Assembly (NCBI GenBank): GCA_030433415.1
Contig: JAUIMF010000024.1
Coordinates: forward strand, 1 to 42,122
Direction: 5' to 3'
Origin: Gammaproteobacteria bacterium
GTDB taxonomy: Bacteria > Pseudomonadota > Gammaproteobacteria > Pseudomonadales > Halieaceae
Length of the DNA stretch: 42,122 nucleotides
In this document: positions 35,570 to 42,122 of the stretch, piece by piece
Layout: each line of letters begins with the position of its first letter
Numbering within the stretch: position 1 is the stretch's first letter
Notes under the pieces: generated by a model
Database searches by the model: none
Told to the model about the DNA's origin: nothing
Seen by the model: the letters and a program-made list of their open reading frames with translations, nothing else
Position numbers and translations under genes: made by a program

Positions 35570-36679
35570 TCAGGCGTCGAGCTTGTATCGCGGGTAGGCA
35601 CCGATAATGCACTGCTCTACGAAGCCGAACCCGGTGTGCCCGTTTAGCCTGACCTCGACCACCTGGTGCATGATGGAGTACCGCTCCTCGGCGGCATTTG
35701 CCTCTGACACGGCCCAGCGTTCGTGGCCCGTCGCGAGTTCCCCGTGCCATTTACCATGGTTCCAGATGGCGTGCCCATAGCCTATGGAATAGGTCCATGC
35801 GGTGAGCAGCGGCGGACCGATCTCAATGGTCCGGATCTCTTCGGTGCTCGATGAGCCACCGAGATTCACTGTGCCACCCACGATACGGCGAGATTGACTG
35901 TCAACTTTGTAGTCGTGCGTCCATTCTGCGATATGCTCGATTGACGACTCGTGTACCGGCACCGCGTCCTCGCGTTCATACAGCGGTGCGATCATGCTCT
36001 GCTGCTTGATGAGCCGATCGTTCTCCGTGTCTTCAAAGCGCAGGGAATGAACGCAGAACGTGCCGAAATTGAGAGGTACCCAGTTCCAGAAAAGTTGCTG
36101 GGTAGCCCGGAAGTTTTCGCCGCTGTCGTCGCCCAGTTTGCGCACGCCCCACGAGCGGTCTTTTACACCGAGGCAGCTGACGGGTGACACCGGCGTACGT
36201 ACACCATCTATCTCGAACCAACCCTCCCAGCAGCCGAACTGGGTCCAGCGGGTAGCGTCATTGGTTACCTGCTCGCCCGTTGAGACGGTTGTCCGCTCCT
36301 CCTCCAGGGGTGCGGAGCGCGCCAGCCAGCGCAAATGGCAGGTAAGGCCGCTGTCATTGGGCGACAGGGTCACTGTCATGACTCGCATGGGGCTGTCAAT
36401 GCGCACCTCCAGTTCGCCCAGCCGGGTTTCAGTGGGTTCGTCAGGATCCCGGCGCGAGGCAAAGTATGAGTGATGTACCCCATCGATCAGGAAGGTGACG
36501 GCAGCGTCCATGACTTCCCGGTTGGGATAACGCCCCAGCGCCAGCGCGAAATAGAAGTCGCCGTTGCGGTGGAAGCCATTGGCGAAGTACCGATCGTAGG
36601 CGTCCTTTCCCGTGCTCAGTGGCTGGCGAATAGGGTCTGGAGTCTGGTGTATGCAGAAGTCGTCGTGCAGGCTCAGCAT
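35570..36679 (-). CDS. CrtC/AttH-like (DUF7064/7065-type) protein, copy 2
   Basis: A 369-residue protein that opens with DDFCIHQTPD and continues with YDRYFANGF, ALGRYPNRE and DGVHHSYFASRR. The same blocks occur in the gene product two genes upstream (37794-38894), so the two are paralogues. Other shared blocks are GWFEIDGVR, KDRSWGVR and, near the end, GYGHAIWNHGKWHGE. The architecture recalls the lipocalin-like hydroxyneurosporene synthase/AttH fold, whose members act on isoprenoids. No signal peptide is seen. GAGGA precedes the ATG. It is the last gene of the operon, 45 bp after the phosphotransferase. Confidence 0.7.
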   Translation of the reverse strand: MLSLHDDFCIHQTPDPIRQPLSTGKDAYDRYFANGFHRNGDFYFALALGRYPNREVMDAAVTFLIDGVHHSYFASRRDPDEPTETRLGELEVRIDSPMRVMTVTLSPNDSGLTCHLRWLARSAPLEEERTTVSTGEQVTNDATRWTQFGCWEGWFEIDGVRTPVSPVSCLGVKDRSWGVRKLGDDSGENFRATQQLFWNWVPLNFGTFCVHSLRFEDTENDRLIKQQSMIAPLYEREDAVPVHESSIEHIAEWTHDYKVDSQSRRIVGGTVNLGGSSSTEEIRTIEIGPPLLTAWTYSIGYGHAIWNHGKWHGELATGHERWAVSEANAAEERYSIMHQVVEVRLNGHTGFGFVEQCIIGAYPRYKLDA

Positions 36680-36724
36680 GGTGGTCCTCGTGAGTCTTGT
36701 GTTGGAAAGGGCCCTGGCCCCGTG

Positions 36725-37789
36725 TCAGGTGGGCTCCGGGTAGCCGAAGACCCGGGCCATCTCGATACTGCCGAAGTTGACTTCATCGACGCGCGACGCC
36801 GCCGGCTCCGCCCCGGACTGGATTGCAAAGCGACCTGCCCGCAGGCGCATGACGGCCAGGCGGAACGCGGCCCAGCGCTGAAAGTAGTCGAGGTTAGCCA
36901 GCTTCACGCCCGCCTGGCTCTCGTAGTATGTCGTGATGTCTTCCTGGCTCATGGCGCCATTGCGAGGATCGGAGCCCTCCTCAAGGAAAAAGCGCTCGAA
37001 AAACACGAACCAGCCGATATCAACTTCCCGCGCGGTGATCTCGGCGATTTCCCAGTCTAGGACGGCAGTCAGTTCACAGCCGTCGAACAGCATGTTGCCA
37101 ATTCTCGCGTCACCCCAGTTGAGCACTGGAGCGGATGTTGCCGGGATGTTGTCCTGTAGATACGCCAGCGCCGACTCGAGCAGGGGATAGGTCTTGTCGA
37201 CGGATGCCTCGTCAAGATGCCCGCGGTAGGCGTCCAGTTGCGCCTGCAGGGGAGAGCGGTCTCCTGAACCCGAATAGAGCGGCTCGAGTCCAGCCCGCCG
37301 CCAATCCACTGCATGGATACGAGCGATCATGCCGATGGCCTGCCGGTACATGGACTGCAGCGAAACCGGGTCCTCGGGAATGTCCCACGCATCGAAGTTT
37401 GCCTCTCCGCGCATTCGTTCCATGACGTAAAACGGTCGCCCCAACCATCGCGTATCGGGTTCGCTCCAGAGCACGGCCGGAGTGGGAATGTCTGCCAGCC
37501 GTGACAGGCAACTGAGTACAAATGCCTGTTGGTTCACGTCCACGCCGGGGATGGGCGTGTTCCGGGTCGCTGGCTGGATGCGCACAACCGCGTCCAGGGA
37601 CGCCGGCTGGCCATTTCGCCGGTAGGTCACCTCGTGCAGGTAGGTCTCGTTCACGGCACCGCTGCCAGGGGGCGTGAAGTGGGTGACCTTCGCATCCTCG
37701 AGTTGTGCGGATTCGTTGTACCAGTGCTCCAGCTTCCCGCGTATCTCGTCCTGATGTTCGCTGCCCGGCTTGTCGAACTTCATCTTCAT
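36725..37789 (-). CDS. Aminoglycoside-phosphotransferase-like kinase (APH/ACAD10-type)
   Basis: A 354-residue protein of the APH fold. It has an N-lobe with a glycine loop (GSGAVNETY) and VVRIQPA, the catalytic loop NWGDARIGNMLF near 235, and the metal-binding segment VLDWEIAEI. In typical members the loop reads HGDxRxGN, so Asn replaces the first His. APH-like enzymes in catabolic operons often act on small alcohols or acyl-linked compounds rather than antibiotics. It lies 4 bp after one paralogue and 45 bp before the other, so it is part of the same pathway. No ribosome site is seen, which suggests coupling to the gene upstream. Confidence 0.82.
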   Translation of the reverse strand: MKMKFDKPGSEHQDEIRGKLEHWYNESAQLEDAKVTHFTPPGSGAVNETYLHEVTYRRNGQPASLDAVVRIQPATRNTPIPGVDVNQQAFVLSCLSRLADIPTPAVLWSEPDTRWLGRPFYVMERMRGEANFDAWDIPEDPVSLQSMYRQAIGMIARIHAVDWRRAGLEPLYSGSGDRSPLQAQLDAYRGHLDEASVDKTYPLLESALAYLQDNIPATSAPVLNWGDARIGNMLFDGCELTAVLDWEIAEITAREVDIGWFVFFERFFLEEGSDPRNGAMSQEDITTYYESQAGVKLANLDYFQRWAAFRLAVMRLRAGRFAIQSGAEPAASRVDEVNFGSIEMARVFGYPEPT

Positions 37790-37793
37790 AACG

Positions 37794-38894
37794 CTATGCC
37801 GACCAGCCGAAGGGCTCGTAAGGGCCCACCAGTAGCTGCTCGGTGTGACCGAAGCCGACGACTTGCCCGTTGCAACTGAAACTCATGACAGAGGCCAGGA
37901 ACTGGCGCTGCGTCGGCCACTGGTCCACCTCTGCAACAGGGGCGGACTCCCGTTCCACGGCAAGTTCGTCGCCGTGATCGAGGCCGTGATGCCAGGTGTC
38001 GTGATTGTAACCAATGCCCGTGTACGCAATGCATGCCAGGCAATGGCCTTCCAACTGCAAACTCTCGCCACTGGCCATCTCCAGGCGGTAGTTACCGCCG
38101 ACGATCCGCCTTCCCGATTCGGCAAACTGCAGGTCGAACTCCCAGTGCCTGGTATGTGCCAGCGCCTGTTCTCCCACGGGGACAGCCTGCGGTTCAGGAT
38201 AAAGGGGAGCAAGGTAGCCGGCGCGTTCCACCGAAGTTCCGTCGCCCCTGTCAAGTGTGCGGAACACGCCAAAGCGGTCCTGCAGGCGCGCGACTACGTT
38301 CATCCAGAAAATCTGGTCGCCCTGGCGTGGCGTGACCTGTTGCTCTCCAATCACGCGCACTCCCCAGGATTTATCGCGCAGTCCGAACACGCCGCCTGGC
38401 GGACAATCCTGCCGCACGCCGTCTACCTGGAGCCACCCGGACCACCGGCCGTACTGCATAAAGCGGGTCTGGTCGATCCAGTGAATACCGTCCTTCCCGA
38501 CCTGCAACCGGCCCTCGTCGATGGCTCCCGACTCCGCCTCGTAGACAAGATCGCAGGACAGCCCCTGCTCATTGTCGCTTACGCGACAGCGCAGCCGGCG
38601 CATCGGTTGTTCCACCAGCACCTCGATCGGCCCAACGCGGCAGACGGCGGGGTCGGGCCCCAGGCGGTCACTGGCGTGAAGACTGTGCTGCACCCCGTCT
38701 ACCACCAGCGTGAAATGTGCATCCTGTACGAAACGATTCGGGTATCGACCAAAGGCGAAGCCGAACAGAATGTCGGCGGACGGGGAATATCCGAGGAAAA
38801 AATACCGATCATAGAAATTCCTGTCGGTCGTCCCCGGCACGCGAACGTAGTCCGGGGTCTGGTGAATACAGAAATCGTCGTAGGTACTGATCAT
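37794..38894 (-). CDS. CrtC/AttH-like (DUF7064/7065-type) protein, copy 1
   Basis: A 366-residue paralogue of the product at 35570-36679, with YDDFCIHQTPD at the N-terminus, YDRYFFLGY, AFGRYPNRF and DGVQHSLHASDR. It also has GWLQVDGVR, RDKSWGVRVIGEQQ and GYNHDTWHHGLDHGDE. The conserved Trp and His residues in the last block probably line the ligand pocket. No signal peptide is seen. It sits 4 bp after the SDR gene and 4 bp before the kinase gene. Functions of this family are mostly unproven; isoprenoid or steroid-like substrates are a guess from the CrtC/AttH resemblance. Confidence 0.7.
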   Translation of the reverse strand: MISTYDDFCIHQTPDYVRVPGTTDRNFYDRYFFLGYSPSADILFGFAFGRYPNRFVQDAHFTLVVDGVQHSLHASDRLGPDPAVCRVGPIEVLVEQPMRRLRCRVSDNEQGLSCDLVYEAESGAIDEGRLQVGKDGIHWIDQTRFMQYGRWSGWLQVDGVRQDCPPGGVFGLRDKSWGVRVIGEQQVTPRQGDQIFWMNVVARLQDRFGVFRTLDRGDGTSVERAGYLAPLYPEPQAVPVGEQALAHTRHWEFDLQFAESGRRIVGGNYRLEMASGESLQLEGHCLACIAYTGIGYNHDTWHHGLDHGDELAVERESAPVAEVDQWPTQRQFLASVMSFSCNGQVVGFGHTEQLLVGPYEPFGWSA

Positions 38895-38898
38895 GGCG

Positions 38899-39681
38899 TC
38901 ATTCCACCACGGCTGCGGTTATCGATGCCGTGTTGTCCAGGTACAGTTCTTCGCCGCTCATGTACTTTGACTCGTCCGATATCAGGTACAGCACGGCATA
39001 TGCGATGTCATCCGGCTCGCCCATGCGCATTTGCGGTGCGCCCGGTGATATGGGGCTGTTTTGGGGCAGGCGCATCTGGTCCATGCGGTCGCCAAGTTCC
39101 GCGGCTATGTTCAGGTTGATCGGTGTGTCGATTCCACCGGGATGCACCGAGTTGCAGCGGATGCCCAGCTTGTTCTGGGCGCAGTAGACCGCCACGGCGC
39201 GGGTGTAGGCGGCCACGGCGGCCTTGGAGGCGCAGTAACCGCTATAAAAATACAGGCCGGAGCGCGCGGCGATTGAGGACATGTTCACGATTGAGCCGCC
39301 GCCGCTCCCAATCATCGCCGGCAGTGCATACTTGCAACCCAGCATGACGCCCTCGATATTAACTGCGCACATATGTCGCCATTCGGCGAGGTCGAAGTTC
39401 ACCGGGTCGGCCACATGCAGCACACCGGCGTTGTTGACCAGGCCGTCGAGGCGCCCATAGTCATCAAGCACTGCGGCGACCAGGTCGGCCCACGCCTGCT
39501 CCTTGCTGACATCGAGGTGGCGGCAATCCACGTCGAACTCTTTGGAACTCGATGCGTCGAAGTCAAGGACATCGGTAGCCACCACCCGGGCGCCTTCCCT
39601 GGACAACATCTTCGCATCAGCCCAACCTAGACCTCGCGACGCCCCGGTGACAATGACTACCTTGTCCTGAACTCGACCCAT
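38899..39681 (-). CDS. Short-chain dehydrogenase/reductase (SDR)
   Basis: I start at ATG 39681, with AGGAG 5 nt upstream, rather than the in-frame start at 39717, which adds 12 unlikely residues. The 260-residue protein has the classical SDR pattern: TGASRGLG at 12-19 (NAD(P) binding), NNAG at 83-86, SS at 135-136 and YCASK at 149-153 (catalytic Tyr and Lys), then HPGGIDTP. The reaction is oxidation or reduction of a secondary alcohol or ketone. It is the first gene of a four-gene operon and is divergent from a TetR gene 146 bp away, probably its regulator. Confidence 0.92.
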   Translation of the reverse strand: MGRVQDKVVIVTGASRGLGWADAKMLSREGARVVATDVLDFDASSSKEFDVDCRHLDVSKEQAWADLVAAVLDDYGRLDGLVNNAGVLHVADPVNFDLAEWRHMCAVNIEGVMLGCKYALPAMIGSGGGSIVNMSSIAARSGLYFYSGYCASKAAVAAYTRAVAVYCAQNKLGIRCNSVHPGGIDTPINLNIAAELGDRMDQMRLPQNSPISPGAPQMRMGEPDDIAYAVLYLISDESKYMSGEELYLDNTASITAAVVE

Positions 39682-39738
39682 GACGACTCCTGTTAAACTG
39701 TGAGGTGATGACCCCATCTGTTAGAGCGGTGCTCGCTG

Positions 39739-39767
39739 ATGACAGTCCGTATAGCGATTGCTATATT
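39739..39767 (+). promoter_or_regulatory. Promoter and palindromic operator between SDR and TetR genes
   Basis: ATGACA (39739-39744), a 17-nt spacer and TATATT (39762-39767) form a good sigma-70 promoter toward the TetR gene. The palindrome TATAGC-GATT-GCTATA (39750-39765) lies in the spacer and -10 region. This is consistent with autorepression and with control of the divergent operon. Confidence 0.6.
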
Positions 39768-39827
39768 GCAGGCTCGTTCGGCATAACCGGCAAACCAATC
39801 CCAGCGACCTGCAAGACACTGACAGAG

Positions 39828-40478
39828 ATGCCCGCACGGAAATCAAATTCACAGCTCCCCGACAGCGTGATCGAACGACGCCAGCGCATCATCGACACCA
39901 CCCGTGAGTTGATCGCAGAGCAGGGCATTGAGGGCATCACCATGCGCGATCTCGCCTCGCGGTGCAGCGTCGCCGTCGCTACGCTATACAATCAGTTCGG
40001 CAGCCGGGAAGCGATTGTCGCGGAGGCCCTGAGGATTGATTTCGAGGGCCGGTTTAGCAGCTTCCCGGAAGACGTCGGCCCTGTGGAGAGCCTGGAATCC
40101 AGGATCACTGAGTCCGCTCGAGCCATTACAGGTGAACTGCGCGACTACACGCGTTCGGTAATGTTTTTCTACTTCCACTATAAACCCGATTCCCAGCTAC
40201 GCGCGACGATTCACGACTTCGTCGTGGCGGACTTCACCGCGATCACCAAACAAATTGCTGCTCGCGATGAACTGCAAAGCTGGGTCAACCCTTCTCAGTT
40301 CGCAGACGATCTGGTTACCCAGCTCTACGCTCTCGCCTCCAAGTGCACTCAGGGCTACATCCCGCGCCGGAAGTTCAAGCAGCGCCTCATGCTTGCTGCC
40401 GCAGCCAGTTTTGCCGGTATTTCCCGCGGTGCCACCCGGAAGGAGTTTGAGGCACTCGCGCAACGCTACCAGCGCTAG
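39828..40478 (+). CDS. TetR family transcriptional regulator
   Basis: I take ATG 39828 as the start, giving 216 residues. The frame is open from 39705, but that longer version would place the promoter and palindrome at 39739-39767 inside the gene and add residues that do not resemble TetR. The DNA-binding part has ITMRDLASRCSVAVATLYNQFGSREAIVAEAL, the TetR helix-turn-helix, at about residues 34-65. The helical C-terminus should bind an effector. It is divergent from the SDR operon and convergent with the TonB receptor (14-bp gap), so it likely controls the locus in response to the substrate. Confidence 0.88.
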   Translation: MPARKSNSQLPDSVIERRQRIIDTTRELIAEQGIEGITMRDLASRCSVAVATLYNQFGSREAIVAEALRIDFEGRFSSFPEDVGPVESLESRITESARAITGELRDYTRSVMFFYFHYKPDSQLRATIHDFVVADFTAITKQIAARDELQSWVNPSQFADDLVTQLYALASKCTQGYIPRRKFKQRLMLAAAASFAGISRGATRKEFEALAQRYQR

Positions 40479-40492
40479 GGGCGGCGAGAGCC

Positions 40493-42122
40493 TCAGAACG
40501 AGTAGGTTACCTCGGCTCCCCAGCTACGCAGGCGCTGTATCGTTGCGAGCTGGTCGTTAGTGAAGCCTCGAGTGGCGCCGAACACGCCGATGTCCTCATC
40601 GGTCAGGTTGCGCCCGATGACGGCAAACCGCCATTTTCCGTCAGAGGTCTCTACCGCTGCGCTGGCGTCGATGCGGGTGTAGCTATCCTGCACCAGGAAC
40701 GGGCTGTTGGTTGTCTCCAACTGGTAGTCGTCCGACCAGAAGAGGTCCGTCCGCAGGCTGAACACCAGGTCGTTGACGGGGTAAACCAGGTAGCCGCCCA
40801 GGCCAAACGTGTAGTCCGGAGCGCGAGGCAGGGACTTGCCATCGAGGTCCTGGGTGTTGGTGGCGGTGTCACAACCTTGCGCCGCGGTCTGCAGGGTATA
40901 GCACTGAGAGCGGTAGTTTGAGTATTCGCCATCGTTGTACGTGGCGAAGGCGGACAGCTGCAGGTAGCTGTTGGCTTGCCAGCGCAGGTTGGCTTCAACC
41001 CCCTTGGTGAGCGCCTCGCCCGCGTTGCCCACAACGAAAGAGGCGGTTTCAGGCACGTAGAGATTCACCTGCAAATTGGTGAATTCATAATCGTAGGCGA
41101 CTACATCAAGGCTCAGGCTGTCATCGACCAGCCGGGTTTTGAATCCCACCTCGTATCCTTCGACTTCTTCGCTGTCGAACTGGAAGTCTTCCAGGGTCAA
41201 CCCAGCCTGCGGCGTCGCGCCGAGGGAGAAGCCGCCGGGCAGAAAGCCCTCGCGATAGGAGGCGAAGAAGTGCATGTTCTTTGACGGATTCCACTCCAGT
41301 GTGACCTGGGGAGAGACGTTGTCGTCACTGAACTTGTCTTTGATCAGTGTGCCCTCCGGCAACCAGAATGGAAACTCGAATATCATGTCGAACCACTCGT
41401 TGACGAAGAAGAGGTCATACACGGCGTCCTTCTCTTCATCGGTATACCGTGCCCCCGCGCTGAGAGTCACCTCCTCGGTGATATCCCACACGACCTCTGC
41501 AAAGGCCGACAAGCTCTGCGCATCCTGCGAGGCGATGTGTTCCTGGGAAGCTGCACGCCCATTGCGCGTATCCGGGATGGCAAGAATGATCTGTGATGCG
41601 TTGCGGAACACGAACTCAGTGTCCTGGAAATTCACACCGGCAAGAAAATTCAACGGGCCGGAAAAGTTACTTAATGCGCGCAATTCCTGGGAAAACGACT
41701 CGTTGGTTTCTTTCTGGTCCGCCGTAATATTGCCCTGGGCGGCGACGTAACCTGTTTCGTCCTTGAGGGTATAGTCACTCCAGCCGGTCACAGAGGTGAT
41801 CGTCCATTGGCCGACGTCCCAGTCCATGTTCAGGCTGGTCAACACGGAATCGAAATCTCCCTGCGGCTCGCCAAAACCCAGGCCAGGCGGTCCCGGATAC
41901 ACGGTGATCTTGTCATTCAGCTCACAGTCGTCGGCGATGGGGTAGTAGGCGCCGGTTGAATCCGCGGTATCTGCGGGTACACCCGTTATGGTGGTGCCGT
42001 CGGAGGCGGGACCACGGCAATTAAAGAGCTGTCCGCGCGTGGCGGGTCCGTCCGTCTCCTGCTCGACCGCCTGTATCTTGAAGTTTGCCGAGAATGTCTC
42101 GGAGGGCTCCCAGACAAGCGTC
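40493..42122 (-). CDS. TonB-dependent receptor, C-terminal part (runs off right edge)
   Basis: The frame is open from the window edge to the stop at 40493, giving 542 visible residues. An internal GTG at 41902 is not the start. The visible part is the beta-barrel: alternating strands such as FASYREGFLPGGFSLG and YEVGFKTRLVDDSLSLDVVAYDYEFTNLQ. It ends EVTYSF with the terminal Phe recognised by the BAM machinery. The plug and signal peptide lie outside the window. It is adjacent to the TetR/SDR locus and may import the compound that locus degrades. The substrate is unknown. Confidence 0.9.
   Translation of the reverse strand, partial: TLVWEPSETFSANFKIQAVEQETDGPATRGQLFNCRGPASDGTTITGVPADTADSTGAYYPIADDCELNDKITVYPGPPGLGFGEPQGDFDSVLTSLNMDWDVGQWTITSVTGWSDYTLKDETGYVAAQGNITADQKETNESFSQELRALSNFSGPLNFLAGVNFQDTEFVFRNASQIILAIPDTRNGRAASQEHIASQDAQSLSAFAEVVWDITEEVTLSAGARYTDEEKDAVYDLFFVNEWFDMIFEFPFWLPEGTLIKDKFSDDNVSPQVTLEWNPSKNMHFFASYREGFLPGGFSLGATPQAGLTLEDFQFDSEEVEGYEVGFKTRLVDDSLSLDVVAYDYEFTNLQVNLYVPETASFVVGNAGEALTKGVEANLRWQANSYLQLSAFATYNDGEYSNYRSQCYTLQTAAQGCDTATNTQDLDGKSLPRAPDYTFGLGGYLVYPVNDLVFSLRTDLFWSDDYQLETTNSPFLVQDSYTRIDASAAVETSDGKWRFAVIGRNLTDEDIGVFGATRGFTNDQLATIQRLRSWGAEVTYSF

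Noticed and set aside
37845..39119. 424-codon open frame on the plus strand
   Set aside because: It lies opposite two well-supported minus-strand genes with conserved motifs; its translation shows no domain.

Overview
The window looks like chromosomal DNA of a Gram-negative gammaproteobacterium, plausibly a marine Halieaceae/Cellvibrionales-type organism. This is inferred from two TonB-dependent receptors, a DUF3604 lipoprotein, a DUF2721 protein, two TetR regulators beside receptors, and generally high GC outside one A+T-richer stretch. No rRNA, intact tRNA or CRISPR array was seen. Genes run off both ends of the window.

1-15300: a two-armed, nuclease-rich module. The plus-strand arm encodes a 5'-truncated PRTase-like protein, an HNH endonuclease, an AddB-like protein with a PD-(D/E)XK nuclease, and an AddA-like UvrD helicase-nuclease. 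Within this arm the first two genes and the last two genes overlap by 4 bp. The minus-strand arm converges on it and encodes an unrecognised 412-aa protein, a two-HxK phospholipase-D-like protein and a 1274-aa SNF2/DEAH helicase, all overlapping. The gene content suggests a defence or DNA-processing system. I cannot match it to a named system, and it is the main candidate for something new. The regions upstream of the two arms share a 12-base sequence.

15300-19720: an A+T-richer accessory zone. It holds a gene remnant with in-frame stops, a gene of unknown function broken by a one-base frameshift, a PD-(D/E)XK-like nuclease, a PIN-domain protein and a Phd/Doc-type toxin-antitoxin pair with a palindromic operator. 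Its right side has two strong hairpins and a short sequence resembling the 3' end of a tRNA-Ser gene, a possible old island boundary.

19939-28980: more ordinary genes. These are a DUF2721 membrane protein, a propeller-like lipoprotein, a TetR regulator divergent from a TonB receptor plus DUF3604 lipoprotein operon, and an orphan amino-acid-type substrate-binding protein.

28987-35369: a hipBA toxin-antitoxin pair with an array of four related 15-bp elements upstream, a Gfo/Idh/MocA oxidoreductase, a sodium/solute symporter, a small phage-holin-like membrane protein and an exported protein of unknown function.

35570-42122: a tight minus-strand operon (SDR dehydrogenase, CrtC/AttH-like protein, phosphotransferase, paralogous CrtC/AttH-like protein) divergent from a TetR regulator whose promoter overlaps a palindrome. 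A second TonB receptor follows and runs off the right edge. This looks like uptake and catabolism of a hydrophobic compound, with the substrate unknown.
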